Below are positions 14,005 through 14,217 of a stretch of DNA of 14,217 nt, in pieces. Source of the DNA: CAYOVG01 sp964407285 (GTDB taxonomy: Bacteria > Desulfobacterota > Syntrophobacteria > Syntrophobacterales > Syntrophobacteraceae); the NCBI GenBank assembly GCA_964407285.1, contig CAYOVG010000172.1, positions 1 through 14,217 of the forward strand, given 5' to 3'. The notes under the pieces are model-generated. The model ran no database searches and had not been told where the DNA came from. It saw only the letters and a program-made list of their open reading frames with translations. Every line of letters starts with the position of its first letter. Positions within the stretch are counted from its first letter, which is position 1. The position numbers and the translations under genes are program-made.

Positions 14005-14217
14005 TCACCCCGCGCTGCGCGACAGCAGTTTGCGCTTGTTCGCAAAAGTGGATTCCAGGCCGAATTTCTTGACCCTGTAGCCCATCTGCCTCAGGGTGAG
14101 TCCGAGTTCCCTGGCGGCCAGGGTCTGAACGCCGTTGTTACGTTCCAGGGCCGCGATGATCTCCCGGCGCTCGATCTCTTCCATGCTGACGCCGACCTTC
14201 TGCGCGATCGCGGCCGA
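14005..14217 (-). CDS. C-terminus of a NifA-like sigma-54-dependent activator (5' truncated)
   Basis: Seventy residues of a longer minus-strand gene, open to the right edge, ending in TGA. It carries the Fis-type helix-turn-helix at residues 12-55: MEEIERREIIAALERNNGVQ, then TLAARELGLTLRQMGYRVKKFGL, where the turn and recognition helix are clear. By family this DNA-binding tail follows an AAA+ domain that remodels RNA polymerase with sigma-54. The consensus around ERREIIAALERN with RQMGYRVKKFG is close to the NifA/VnfA branch of activators, but without the AAA+ and sensor parts the target regulon cannot be named, so no symbol is given. The last 15 residues are Lys/Arg-rich. It is convergent with cheW. 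Confidence 0.85.
   Translation of the reverse strand, partial: SAAIAQKVGVSMEEIERREIIAALERNNGVQTLAARELGLTLRQMGYRVKKFGLESTFANKRKLLSRSAG

Overview
The window reads as chromosomal DNA from a GC-rich, Gram-negative, probably anaerobic bacterium. The mix of gene types (an HDOD-linked GAF-like protein, a B12-type radical SAM enzyme, FkbM-type methyltransferases, a CheW and a NifA-like sigma-54 activator) fits a deltaproteobacterium / Desulfobacterota, perhaps a syntroph or sulfate reducer. That placement is inference from protein character, not from a marker gene.

Layout. 1-553: 3' end of a signalling protein with a GAF-like C-terminus, cut by the window edge. 626-1366: a small GT-A type glycosyltransferase. 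1417-2158: an AT-richer VapBC-type toxin-antitoxin pair (AbrB/MazE-fold antitoxin, PIN toxin) with its own promoter and palindrome. 2220-3185: a GT-B/exostosin-like glycosyltransferase. 3246-7070 (minus strand): a TPR-GT2-B12-radical SAM fusion protein followed by a class I SAM methyltransferase, probably one transcript. 7347-10469 (plus): a 1040-residue protein with two FkbM-like methyltransferase domains around a putative glycosyltransferase and a TPR segment; its N-terminus carries three tandem 48-bp repeats. 10476-11690 (minus): a methyltransferase-TPR protein, convergent with the previous gene. 11794-13135 (plus): a good sigma-70 promoter, a structured leader and a GT4-like glycosyltransferase. 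13413-13910: a single-domain CheW. 14005-14217 (minus): Fis-type HTH tail of a sigma-54 activator, cut by the window edge.

Taken together, bases 626-13135 form a glycan-building and glycan-decorating locus: at least five glycosyltransferase modules, four SAM methyltransferase modules, one cobalamin-type radical SAM module and three TPR segments, much of it in multi-domain fusions. The product is not identifiable from sequence. A methylated or otherwise modified surface or flagellar glycan is the simplest reading. The most unusual items are the GT2-radical SAM fusion, the FkbM-GT-TPR-FkbM protein, the nested 7-bp/48-bp repeat translated in frame inside it, and the folded leader upstream of the last glycosyltransferase. 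There are no tRNA, rRNA, CRISPR or intact insertion-sequence features.
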